From: Bacteroidota bacterium
GTDB lineage: Bacteria; Bacteroidota; Bacteroidia; Cytophagales; Cyclobacteriaceae
DNA length: 61,241 bases
Reading direction: 5' to 3'
Assembly (NCBI GenBank): GCA_018267195.1
Contig: JAFDYY010000013.1
Coordinates: 1-61,241, forward strand
Each line of letters opens with the position of its first letter. Position 1 is the stretch's first letter. The notes under the pieces were generated by a model that had not been told where the DNA came from, did no database searches, and saw only the letters and a list, made by a program, of their open reading frames with translations. Of the stretch, positions 53,909 through 60,851 are shown one piece after another. A program made the translations under genes and the position numbers.

Positions 53909-54192
53909 TTTTGGTAAAAGGTTAAGGATATTTTTTAAAAGTAAAGAGCCGCCAAATAATATTGAACAAACCGGGATTTTTTTTTAAAAAATAGTTTAAA
54001 ACTCAACTAACGAACAGTAGCGGAAACGGTTGAAAAGTATGGGGTGGCACGAGTACTTAAGGGATGTACTTTCTGGCGCAGCGATCGACAAATAATTGGC
54101 TGTCCGATAATTTACAGAAGGAAGTAGCAGATACGATTGAAAAATTTTAGATTGGATAGTTTTTAAAAGAATAAAATTAAACCGCCCACACC
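53909..54192. other. intergenic region without a supported gene
   Basis: Longest gene-free gap (about 285 bases), between the divergent gltB and Gfo/Idh/MocA genes. It holds an A/T-rich stretch next to gltB and a 28-codon plus-strand frame at 54064-54150 whose translation (MYFLAQRSTNNWLSDNLQKE and so on) looks partly protein-like. That could be a gene remnant but is too short to call. No hairpin or tRNA is apparent. Confidence 0.5.
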
Positions 54193-55380
54193 ATGAACAT
54201 TGCTATGCTTGGCTCCGGCTTTATAGGCCGTTTTTATGCCGATTCGCTGCAAGGCTATCGCAGCAAAGACAAAATTGTAAGCATTTATTCGCGCAGAGAA
54301 GAAAGCACAAAAAAATTTGCGGCAGACTACCATGTCCCCTTTGCCACTACCCAAATGGAAGAAGCCATTGCCCGCCCGGAAGTAGAAGTAGTTTGCATTT
54401 CATTGCCTAACCATCTGCATGAAGAAGCCGTGATGCTCTGCTGTAAACACAAGAAAGCGGTAATCACCACTAAGCCGCTGGGCCGCAATGCGGTAGAGGC
54501 TCAGCGTATGCTGGAGGCCGTAGAGAAAGCCGGCATTTTTAACGGCTACTTGGAAGATTTGGTGTACACACCCAAGTTTATAAAGGCCATCGAAAGTGTA
54601 AAGAAGGGTGCCTTAGGGCGTGTTCTTTGGGCGAAGTCGCGCGAAACACATCCCGGCCCGCACAGCGATTGGTTTTGGGATATTGAGCAGGCCGGTGGCG
54701 GATGCATCCTCGATCTGGGATGCCACTGTGTGGAAATTACCCGGAGTTATATTGGTAAAGACATTAAACCCATGGAGGTAATGTGCTGGGCCGATACTCA
54801 GGTAAAACCGATAGATGCCGAAGACCATGCTATTGGTTTAGTGAAATATGAAAACGGAGCCATCGGTCAGTTTGAAGTAAGCTGGACTTTTCGTAGCGGG
54901 CTTGATTTACGGGATGAGGTGATGGGCTCGGAAGGAACGATTTGGATAAATAATTTTTTACGTACCGGATTTGAAATGTTTACCAGTGGTAAGGGAGCCG
55001 ACTACGTGGCCGAAAAAGCCGAGAGCAACTCAGGCTGGCTTTTTCCGGTGGGCGATGAACTGAACGAGCTCGGCTACAACCACATGTTTATGGATATGTT
55101 TAATGCCCTCGAAAAAAAATTATCACCCAAAGAAACATTTTACGATGGCTATGTAGTAAACGCCATTCTCGATGCGGCCTACAAATCGGCCAAAACCAAA
55201 CAGTGGGAACCGGTGCATCTCAATATCTGGCGCGGCAAAACAGGGGTTACCAAAGACAGTCATCTGCAATCGTACGATGCCGATCATTACTTGGTGAAAG
55301 AAGAAGTGACACACTATGGAGACAAAAAAGTGATTTTAAAAAACAAGAAAACAGGAAAGATTATAGAAAAAATTTTATAA
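54193..55380 (+). CDS. Gfo/Idh/MocA family oxidoreductase
   Basis: NAD(P)-dependent sugar-type oxidoreductase, 395 aa. The N-terminal Rossmann motif is GSGFIGRFYADSL (residues 7-19), followed by VVCISLPNHLHEEAVMLCCKHKKAVITTKPLG, where the usual EKP is TKP. The C-terminal alpha/beta domain contains GGCILDLGCHCVEITRSYIG, with the conserved D(x)xxH pair, and an HAIGLVKYENGAIGQFEVSW strand pair. These enzymes oxidise or epimerise sugars and inositols; the substrate is unknown. It stands alone, 57 bases before the PhoD-like gene. Confidence 0.92.
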   Translation: MNIAMLGSGFIGRFYADSLQGYRSKDKIVSIYSRREESTKKFAADYHVPFATTQMEEAIARPEVEVVCISLPNHLHEEAVMLCCKHKKAVITTKPLGRNAVEAQRMLEAVEKAGIFNGYLEDLVYTPKFIKAIESVKKGALGRVLWAKSRETHPGPHSDWFWDIEQAGGGCILDLGCHCVEITRSYIGKDIKPMEVMCWADTQVKPIDAEDHAIGLVKYENGAIGQFEVSWTFRSGLDLRDEVMGSEGTIWINNFLRTGFEMFTSGKGADYVAEKAESNSGWLFPVGDELNELGYNHMFMDMFNALEKKLSPKETFYDGYVVNAILDAAYKSAKTKQWEPVHLNIWRGKTGVTKDSHLQSYDADHYLVKEEVTHYGDKKVILKNKKTGKIIEKIL

Positions 55381-55436
55381 CCGGGGCTTTAACAATAATC
55401 ATTTACGATGTTTTTTACCGCATACTATTTTTTTTT

Positions 55437-56960
55437 ATGAAAACCGCTGCACTTCTTTTCATTTCTGTAGTTATCATTTGGGGTTGCCAGAGGTCTTCTC
55501 CAAAAGAAAAATATACGGAAGCTGTTTCGTCTTTATATCATGCCTCGAATGCTCCTTTCTATCACGGAGTAGCTTCGGGCGATCCATTAACCGACCGTGT
55601 CATTCTTTGGACGCGTGTTACTCCGAATGAACTAACCAAAAGAATTGTTGTGAAGTGGGAAATAGCCACAACGGAAGATTTTTCGTCAGCGGTAAAATCA
55701 GACACACTCTCTACTTCTGCCGATCGCGATTATACGGTTAAAGCAGACGCCTCCGGCTTACAACCCGGCACTGTCTATTTTTATCGTTTCACAGCTTTAG
55801 GCAAAACTTCTGAAACAGGTAAAACCAAAACTTTACCGCCTAACCCCGATCAGGTTAAACTGGCAGTGGTTAGTTGTGCCAATTGGGAATGGGGTTTTTT
55901 TAATCCGTATGAAAAAATTTCACAACGAGCCGATGTAGATGTGGTTGTTCATCTGGGCGATTTTATTTATGAATATGCGACCGGCAAATATGGCGACACC
56001 ACCATTGGGCGCATCAACATACCAAAGAATGAGTTGATTTCACTGCAAGATTACCGAGCCCGTTATTCGCAATACCGCCTCGACAAAGGTCTGCACGATG
56101 TGAGCGCCAGATTGCCGATGATTGCCATTTGGGATGACCACGAAATAGCGAATGATAGTTACACCGGGGGTGCCCAAAACCATCAGCCCGAAGAGGGAGA
56201 TTACACCAAGCGAAGAGAGGCCGCCCGAAAAGCGTATTACGAATGGATACCAATCCGCGAAAGCGAAAATCATTACCGTTCGTTCTCCTTTGGCCGGTTA
56301 GCCGATTTAATGATGCTGGACGAAAGGCTGGCGGGCCGGCAAAAACCGGTCAACACCATTTCCGACCCAACCCTTGAAAGTGAAACCCGCACTATGTTAG
56401 GACCACAACAAGTGGCCTGGCTGGAAAACAAGCTGAAAAACTCTACCGCTATATGGAAGATCATTGGCAATCAGGTAATCTTTTCGGATGTGAACATGAA
56501 ACCAATATACCCACAGATGCCCCGCAACTTCGATAGCTGGGACGGCTACCCGGCCGAAAAACGAAAACTGAAAAAATTTATTCAGGAAAATAATATTAAC
56601 GATGTAATCTTTATTACCGGTGATGCACACTCTTCGTGGGCCATAGAAGCCGCCACCGATATAAAAAAAACCTACTCGCCCTTTGCCATAGAGTTAGTAA
56701 CGACCAGCATTACATCTGCCAATGGAAATGAATACGCACCGGACGACTCCGTAAGGCACAGCGAACAACAAATGTTAAAAATTAATCCACACTTAAAATA
56801 CATTAACAACCGCGATCATGGGTATTTGCTGCTTACCCTTACGGCTGAGAGAGCAAAAGCCGAATGGTGGTATATGGAAACCATCCGGCTGCCCGAAACC
56901 AAAGAGTATTTAGGCAAGTCAGTGGAGATAACAAAAGGCATTGTAAAAATAAACCCGTAG
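55437..56960 (+). CDS. PhoD-like alkaline phosphatase, lipoprotein
   Basis: Calcium- and iron-dependent phosphodiesterase/phosphatase of the PhoD family, 507 aa from the chosen ATG. A short lipoprotein signal ends in WGC, after which FYHGVASGDPLTDRVILWTRVTP opens the N-terminal PhoD domain. The metallophosphatase core has VVSCANWEWGFFNPYEKI, HLGDFIYEYATG, AIWDDHEIANDSYTGGA and ITGDAHSSW. It probably releases phosphate from outer-membrane or extracellular phosphoesters. The 78 in-frame codons before this ATG overlap the oxidoreductase gene and are rejected. Confidence 0.92.
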   Translation: MKTAALLFISVVIIWGCQRSSPKEKYTEAVSSLYHASNAPFYHGVASGDPLTDRVILWTRVTPNELTKRIVVKWEIATTEDFSSAVKSDTLSTSADRDYTVKADASGLQPGTVYFYRFTALGKTSETGKTKTLPPNPDQVKLAVVSCANWEWGFFNPYEKISQRADVDVVVHLGDFIYEYATGKYGDTTIGRINIPKNELISLQDYRARYSQYRLDKGLHDVSARLPMIAIWDDHEIANDSYTGGAQNHQPEEGDYTKRREAARKAYYEWIPIRESENHYRSFSFGRLADLMMLDERLAGRQKPVNTISDPTLESETRTMLGPQQVAWLENKLKNSTAIWKIIGNQVIFSDVNMKPIYPQMPRNFDSWDGYPAEKRKLKKFIQENNINDVIFITGDAHSSWAIEAATDIKKTYSPFAIELVTTSITSANGNEYAPDDSVRHSEQQMLKINPHLKYINNRDHGYLLLTLTAERAKAEWWYMETIRLPETKEYLGKSVEITKGIVKINP

Positions 56961-56973
56961 TTGCTACCTTAGA

Positions 56974-57519
56974 ATGATGAAACAAATAATTGTCTTCGTG
57001 TTGTTGAATGTTGGCTTATTTTCGGCACAGGCGCAGGTTGTTGGGAAGTTTTTTCCCGACATGATTACCCAAACGGTAGACGATAAAAAAATAAGTTTGC
57101 CACAAGATGTGAAAGGTAAGTTTACCTTGCTGGGACTGGCCTATTCTAAGAAATCGGAAGATGAGTTAAACACCTGGTTTAACCCTATTTTCGGCAAGTT
57201 TATTCAAAAACCAACCGGTATGATGGAGGGCATGGGGTATGATGTAAACGTTTATTTTGTCCCCATGTTTACGGGCATCAATGCCGCTGCCACCGGCACG
57301 GCTAAACGCAAAGCCATGAAAAACACAGACCCGAAATTGCTACCCTACATTTTGTTTTACAAAGGCGAATTGAAAAAATATAAAGATGAATTGAATTTCG
57401 ACCGGAAAGATATTCCGTATCTCTTTGTATTGGATGCCAACGGAAAAATTGTGTATGCCACCGATGGCGCATACAGTAATGAAAAAATGGATGCGATCGA
57501 GTCGGCAATAGACAATTAA
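56974..57519 (+). CDS. secreted thioredoxin-fold-like protein
   Basis: Protein of 181 residues with a signal peptide (hydrophobic residues 5-17, cleavage near AQAQV). The body looks like a redoxin fold without a CxxC: PDMITQTVDDKKISLPQDVKGKFTLLGLAYSKK near the start, and IPYLFVLDANGKIVYATDGAYSNEKM near the end. It resembles ATP10/TlpA-type fragments, and it is probably periplasmic. No catalytic Cys is seen, so it is unlikely to be a disulfide enzyme. It follows the PhoD gene by 13 bases, and a TTGCTACCTT string lies directly upstream. Confidence 0.7.
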   Translation: MMKQIIVFVLLNVGLFSAQAQVVGKFFPDMITQTVDDKKISLPQDVKGKFTLLGLAYSKKSEDELNTWFNPIFGKFIQKPTGMMEGMGYDVNVYFVPMFTGINAAATGTAKRKAMKNTDPKLLPYILFYKGELKKYKDELNFDRKDIPYLFVLDANGKIVYATDGAYSNEKMDAIESAIDN

Positions 57520-57532
57520 CCCAATTCTGCCC

Positions 57533-57730
57533 TTATGCTACTAACGGCAAATCGGTAGGTTGGGTGTTTTTTAGTGCCTGACGGATTTCTTTCATAGCTT
57601 CCTTCTTCAGGTTCCGGTAGTTTACAGGTTCTTGCAGCAAACTTCGGATGTACGTCAGTACATTTTCCATTTGTACCTGATCCATAACATCCAGACTTTG
57701 AAGAATAGCCAGTTTAGATGTGTTTTTCAT
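57533..57730 (-). CDS. small helical hypothetical protein
   Basis: A 65-residue protein, probably two long helices: ILQSLDVMDQVQMENVLTYIRSLLQ and LKKEAMKEIRQALKNTQ. It resembles short Bacteroidota proteins with a DxxQxExVLxYI pattern. The convergent neighbour ends 13 bases away, and the region upstream to 57916 (about 185 bases) shows nothing else. No function can be named. Confidence 0.55.
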   Translation of the reverse strand: MKNTSKLAILQSLDVMDQVQMENVLTYIRSLLQEPVNYRNLKKEAMKEIRQALKNTQPTDLPLVA

Positions 57731-57915
57731 ATGCAGTGGTTGTGCTACAAATAACGGAAATGAGGAGGCTTTTGTTCAAGCGAAAGACCCTTCATTAATA
57801 GAAAAATAATAGGTGTGTAATATTTACGTAAAGAACGCTATGGTCTTTGCGCGAATCAGGCTGTTAGCTAATTCTAAGGCGAAGCTTTTGGGTTACGATA
57901 CACTATGGCCTAAAA

Positions 57916-58152
57916 CTAACTGTGTTCCTGCCATCTTTTGGAGTAGCGGAGGATGGCTTCAACGGTTGAATCGGATGGATTGAGTTGCCCACCATCTAAT
58001 TGATTCTTTAAAGCTACCAGTTCTTTGTACTGAGCCTGTAGCTCACTGTCGCAAAGAAGAGCCTGGTCAATCTCCCTCGTCTCCTCGGCCGAGGTTTCGT
58101 GGTACAATCGCCTCATCAGGTCGTGTTGGGTAAACGTTTTTATCATAGGCAT
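57916..58152 (-). CDS. small protein downstream of the ECF sigma gene, possible anti-sigma-like partner
   Basis: A 78-residue protein with a predicted zinc-free helical arrangement: TFTQHDLMRRLYHETSAEETREIDQALLCDSELQAQYKELVALKNQL. The layout (EIDQALLCD... followed by a KELV helix) matches the short proteins that often follow ECF sigma genes in Bacteroidota and resembles the start of anti-sigma factors, without their membrane part. It overlaps the sigma gene by 86 bases. Its role in controlling the sigma factor is inference. Confidence 0.65.
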   Translation of the reverse strand: MPMIKTFTQHDLMRRLYHETSAEETREIDQALLCDSELQAQYKELVALKNQLDGGQLNPSDSTVEAILRYSKRWQEHS

Positions 58153-58717
58153 TGGTTTTAGACATGTTTTTGCGCAAGTTGATCAGCGCATAACGCATCC
58201 GGCCCAAGGCCGTGTTTATGCTTACCCCGGTACGGTCGGCAATTTCCTGAAAACTCATTTGCAGGTAATGGCGCATGATCAATACTTCTTTTTGTTCTTG
58301 TGGCAATTGTTTGATTAACGAGCGCAATTTGCTTTTGGTATCTTGTTTAGCCTGAATTGTTTCAAAAGATTCTTCGGCAAATTGCAGAGAATCAAACAAG
58401 CGGCTTCCATCTTCCAAAACAACCTCCGGATGGCGTTTACGGCTTCTGAAATAATCTATGGAAAGATTATGAGCAATACGGCTAATCCAGGGAAGGAATT
58501 TCCCCTCCTCATTATACCGGCCTCCTTTAATTACGTTAACGGCTTTAATAAATACATCCTGCAAAAGATCTTCTGCCACGTAGCGGTCTTTTACAATGAG
58601 GTAAATAGAAGTGTAAATTCTGGATTTGTGTCTCCGCAACAGCGCCTCAAACGCCTCCTCGTTACCGGACTGATAGAGCGAAACCAACTGGCTGTCGCTG
58701 CAATTGTGGTCAATCAT
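58067..58717 (-). CDS. ECF RNA polymerase sigma-70 factor
   Basis: Alternative sigma factor of 216 residues. Region 2 holds EAFEALLRRHKSRIYTSIYLIVKDRYVAEDLLQDVFIKAV and the -10 recognition segment FLPWISRIAHNLSIDYFRSRKR. Region 4 holds LPQEQKEVLIMRHYLQMSFQEIADRTGVSINTALGRMRYALINLRK. The last about 28 residues (after residue 188) are not conserved-looking and overlap the next gene in another frame. It probably directs a stress or envelope regulon, as is common in Bacteroidota. The ATG opens 171-182 bases from the divergent next gene. Confidence 0.93.
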   Translation of the reverse strand: MIDHNCSDSQLVSLYQSGNEEAFEALLRRHKSRIYTSIYLIVKDRYVAEDLLQDVFIKAVNVIKGGRYNEEGKFLPWISRIAHNLSIDYFRSRKRHPEVVLEDGSRLFDSLQFAEESFETIQAKQDTKSKLRSLIKQLPQEQKEVLIMRHYLQMSFQEIADRTGVSINTALGRMRYALINLRKNMSKTNAYDKNVYPTRPDEAIVPRNLGRGDEGD

Positions 58718-58899
58718 TTGTGTAGTTAGTTAGGTAACGTAAAGTCTGTTTCGATAGGCGGTATTTTTGGTTTTTTAAATCGTTTGAGATGAGAAAAGTA
58801 GAAAGTTTTTAACCAATCGGCAAAAAATTTTTAAAAAAATCTTGCCTGATGCTGCAATTCGTTGCTATTTGAGCCGGTTTTTAAAGATTGTCAGATACA

Positions 58900-59298
58900 A
58901 TGGCTGCACCCAAAAAAAGAATTATAAAGAGTTTAGAAAACTTGTCGGGCTCTCTGCAGGAGCTCTTGCGCGAGCAGTACCCCAATGGGTATGAGTCGAG
59001 CATAACCCGTATAACCAATGCTAAGAATGAACCGATTTTTGTTTTCCCACTGGAAACAGACGATTCGGTTTATCTGGTAAAAATTCCGGCCACTAAAAAT
59101 AGCGATGGAGGCTATGATGTAGAATCTGGCAAACCGCAGGAATTTGACGATGCGGGCGATGAGGCTTCCGATTCTTTTGGCGAGAGTGAAGATTTTGAGG
59201 GTGGCGATGAATATGAAGGCTCTGGCGGTGAGGAAGGAGAAGGGGGCGGAAAGCGCGGTGGCCGCGAAGCCAGTTATGACCCCGATTTCGACAATTAA
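58900..59298 (+). CDS. conserved hypothetical protein with acidic glycine-rich tail
   Basis: Protein of 132 residues from the ATG at 58900 (an in-frame TTG at 58888 is less likely). The N-terminal 70 residues look folded: KKRIIKSLENLSGSLQELLREQYPNGYESSITRITNAKNEPIFVFPLETDDSVYLVKIPA. The last 55 residues are highly acidic and glycine-rich (EDFEGGDEYEGSGGEEGEGGG) with a short basic RGGRE patch. Similar short proteins are found in Bacteroidota near DksA-like genes, in my recollection. The DksA fusion gene follows 129 bases later. Function unknown. Confidence 0.68.
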   Translation: MAAPKKRIIKSLENLSGSLQELLREQYPNGYESSITRITNAKNEPIFVFPLETDDSVYLVKIPATKNSDGGYDVESGKPQEFDDAGDEASDSFGESEDFEGGDEYEGSGGEEGEGGGKRGGREASYDPDFDN

Positions 59299-59381
59299 AG
59301 CAGTCCGCTTTTCTATAGGGTTATTTCACACCCAGTATAGCCTCTGTTAAAGTCTGAATTTTTTGTTTCGTTGCAGAAACG

Positions 59382-59389
59382 TATTTTTG
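59382..59389 (+). promoter_or_regulatory. possible -7 element of the DksA-like gene
   Basis: TATTTTTG matches TAnnTTTG and lies 38 bases before the ATG at 59428. A TTTTTTG string sits 16 bases upstream, shorter than the usual 19-20 spacing. Confidence 0.4.
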
Positions 59390-59427
59390 CCAGACTTTTT
59401 AAAATCACCTTTTAAGGAAAATTTGTT

Positions 59428-60138
59428 ATGGCAAAATCAGCAAAGAAAAAACCTACCAAAACTGCCAAAAAGAAAACAGTTAAAGTAAAAAATACAGCCA
59501 AACCCAAAAAAACAGTTAGTGCTAAGAAAAAGCCGGCTAAAAAAGCAATTAAAAAAGTAGCCGCACCGGCTAAGAAAGTTGTTTCTAAAAAAGCAACACC
59601 CCCAAAGGCGGAAGCAAAAGCTAAACCCCAATCCAAATCCAAACCCGGTATTGCCACATCGGCTCAAAAGCCGGCTCCGAAACAATTAAATATCTTCCCT
59701 CCAATATTAATCCAACGTCCTATTGCCCACAAGCCGGCTAAATCGGCCGTTGTGCCGGAAAATAAAACACGCTACAGCGATGAAGAATTAAAAGAATTTG
59801 AAACCCTTATTTTAGCTAAGCTTGATAAAGCTCGCGAAGAGTTTAAAATTTTGAAAGAGACGCTCAACCGCAATAACGATGAAGGTACTGATGCCACCTC
59901 AGGCGGAAATACCAAAGTGTTGGAAGATGGGGCCGAAACGGCTGAAAAAGAAAACATGAGCCAGTTAGCGGCCCGCCAGTTAAAATATATTACCAATCTG
60001 GAAAATGCACTGGTGCGTATTAAAAACGGTACGTATGGAATTTGCTCGGTAACCGGTAAGCTGATTTCGAAAGAAAGATTGATTGCCGTGCCCCACACCA
60101 CGCAATCCATCGAAGCGAAAATGATGAAGCAGGATTAA
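59428..60138 (+). CDS. histone-H1-like / DksA-TraR fusion protein
   Basis: Protein of 236 residues in two parts. Residues 1-75 are almost all Lys, Ala, Pro and Thr (SAKKKPTKTAKKK, KPAKKAIKK and similar), like bacterial histone-H1 proteins that bind DNA. Residues about 110-236 are DksA/TraR-like: a long helical coiled coil (DEELKEFETLILAKLDKAREEFKILKETLNRNND...LKYITNLENALVRIKNGTYG), followed by the C4 region. That region has lost three of the four zinc ligands (ICSVTGKLISKERL is the first half; HTTQS replaces the second). It may bind RNA polymerase and DNA together. It is 33 bases upstream of scpB in the same frame. Confidence 0.85.
   Translation: MAKSAKKKPTKTAKKKTVKVKNTAKPKKTVSAKKKPAKKAIKKVAAPAKKVVSKKATPPKAEAKAKPQSKSKPGIATSAQKPAPKQLNIFPPILIQRPIAHKPAKSAVVPENKTRYSDEELKEFETLILAKLDKAREEFKILKETLNRNNDEGTDATSGGNTKVLEDGAETAEKENMSQLAARQLKYITNLENALVRIKNGTYGICSVTGKLISKERLIAVPHTTQSIEAKMMKQD
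59431..59652 (+). other. lysine/alanine/proline low-complexity segment
   Basis: The first 75 codons of the DksA-like gene encode a basic low-complexity tail built from variants of KKPxKxAKKK. The DNA is biased to AAA and GCC/GCT codons, which also makes the reverse strand look like an open frame; that antisense frame is a shadow. Confidence 0.8.
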
Positions 60139-60171
60139 CGGAAGAATACTAAAAGATTAGAATTACACGGA

Positions 60172-60738
60172 GTGGACTTTTTACAAAATCATATTGAAGC
60201 GTTGGTGTTTTGTTCCCCGGCACCTACAAAGTTGGCCGACCTTAAAGCATGCCTGTCGGAAATGTTTAATGCCGATGTGCCCGAAGAAGACATCACGAAT
60301 GCACTGAAGCATCTCGAAGAAAAATTTCAAACCGAAGAATACTCTTTTCAGTTGTATAAAGCGGGAGGTGGCTACCAGTTTTTAACGAAGCCAGCCTATC
60401 AGGCCAGCATCGGCATCATGCTGAAGCAACAATCGAAAAAAAGATTGTCGATCAGTGCCATGGAAACACTCTCTATTATTGCATACAAGCAGCCGATTTC
60501 AAAACCTGAAGTAGAAAACATACGGGGCGTTAATTGTGATTATGCCATTCAAAAACTGTTAGACAAGGGTCTTATCGAGATCCAAGGCAAAGCTGAAACC
60601 ATTGGCCGTCCGATGCTGTATGGCACAAGCCCTAAGTTTATGGAGTATTTCGGTATTAACGACATCAATGAGTTGCCCACCCCCAAAGATTTCAGCAACG
60701 AGGTAAATACCATTGGCGAAGCGCCCGAAAATCAATAA
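60172..60738 (+). CDS. scpB: segregation and condensation protein ScpB
   Basis: Winged-helix kleisin-interacting subunit of the SMC-ScpAB complex, 188 aa, for chromosome condensation. Seen: MDFLQNHIEALVFCSPAPTKLADLK, RLSISAMETLSIIAYKQPISKPEVENIRGVNCDYAIQKLLDKGLI, and RPMLYGTSPKFMEYFGI, all typical. The start is GTG; it is 33 bases after the in-frame stop of the DksA-like gene. Upstream purine-rich sequence (CGGAAG) may serve as ribosome site. A probable rluB follows 113 bases on, a neighbourhood often seen in bacteria. Confidence 0.94.
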   Translation: MDFLQNHIEALVFCSPAPTKLADLKACLSEMFNADVPEEDITNALKHLEEKFQTEEYSFQLYKAGGGYQFLTKPAYQASIGIMLKQQSKKRLSISAMETLSIIAYKQPISKPEVENIRGVNCDYAIQKLLDKGLIEIQGKAETIGRPMLYGTSPKFMEYFGINDINELPTPKDFSNEVNTIGEAPENQ

Positions 60739-60780
60739 GGCGATATTGAACACCGATTGCCGGATACCCCCAATCTGTAC

Positions 60781-60814
60781 GCGGCTTCAAAAAAACGAAG
60801 CCGCTTTTATTTTA
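60781..60814 (+). terminator. intrinsic terminator after scpB
   Basis: GCGGCTTC and GAAGCCGC form a perfect 8-bp stem around an eight-base A-rich loop, followed by TTTTATTTTAT. It lies 42 bases after the scpB stop and 38 bases before the last gene. Confidence 0.85.
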
Positions 60815-60851
60815 TCATTTTCTAAGTACCTTCAAACCGAAATACAACACT

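Noticed and set aside
55203..55436. N-terminal extension of the PhoD-like frame
   Set aside because: Overlaps the conserved end of the Gfo/Idh/MocA gene in another frame, and the lipoprotein signal begins only at 55437.
59412..59685. two minus-strand open frames, hydrophobic and Phe/Leu/Gly-rich, resembling membrane proteins
   Set aside because: They are the complement of the AAA/GCC-rich coding segment of the basic DksA tail; the apparent membrane character is an artefact of that composition.
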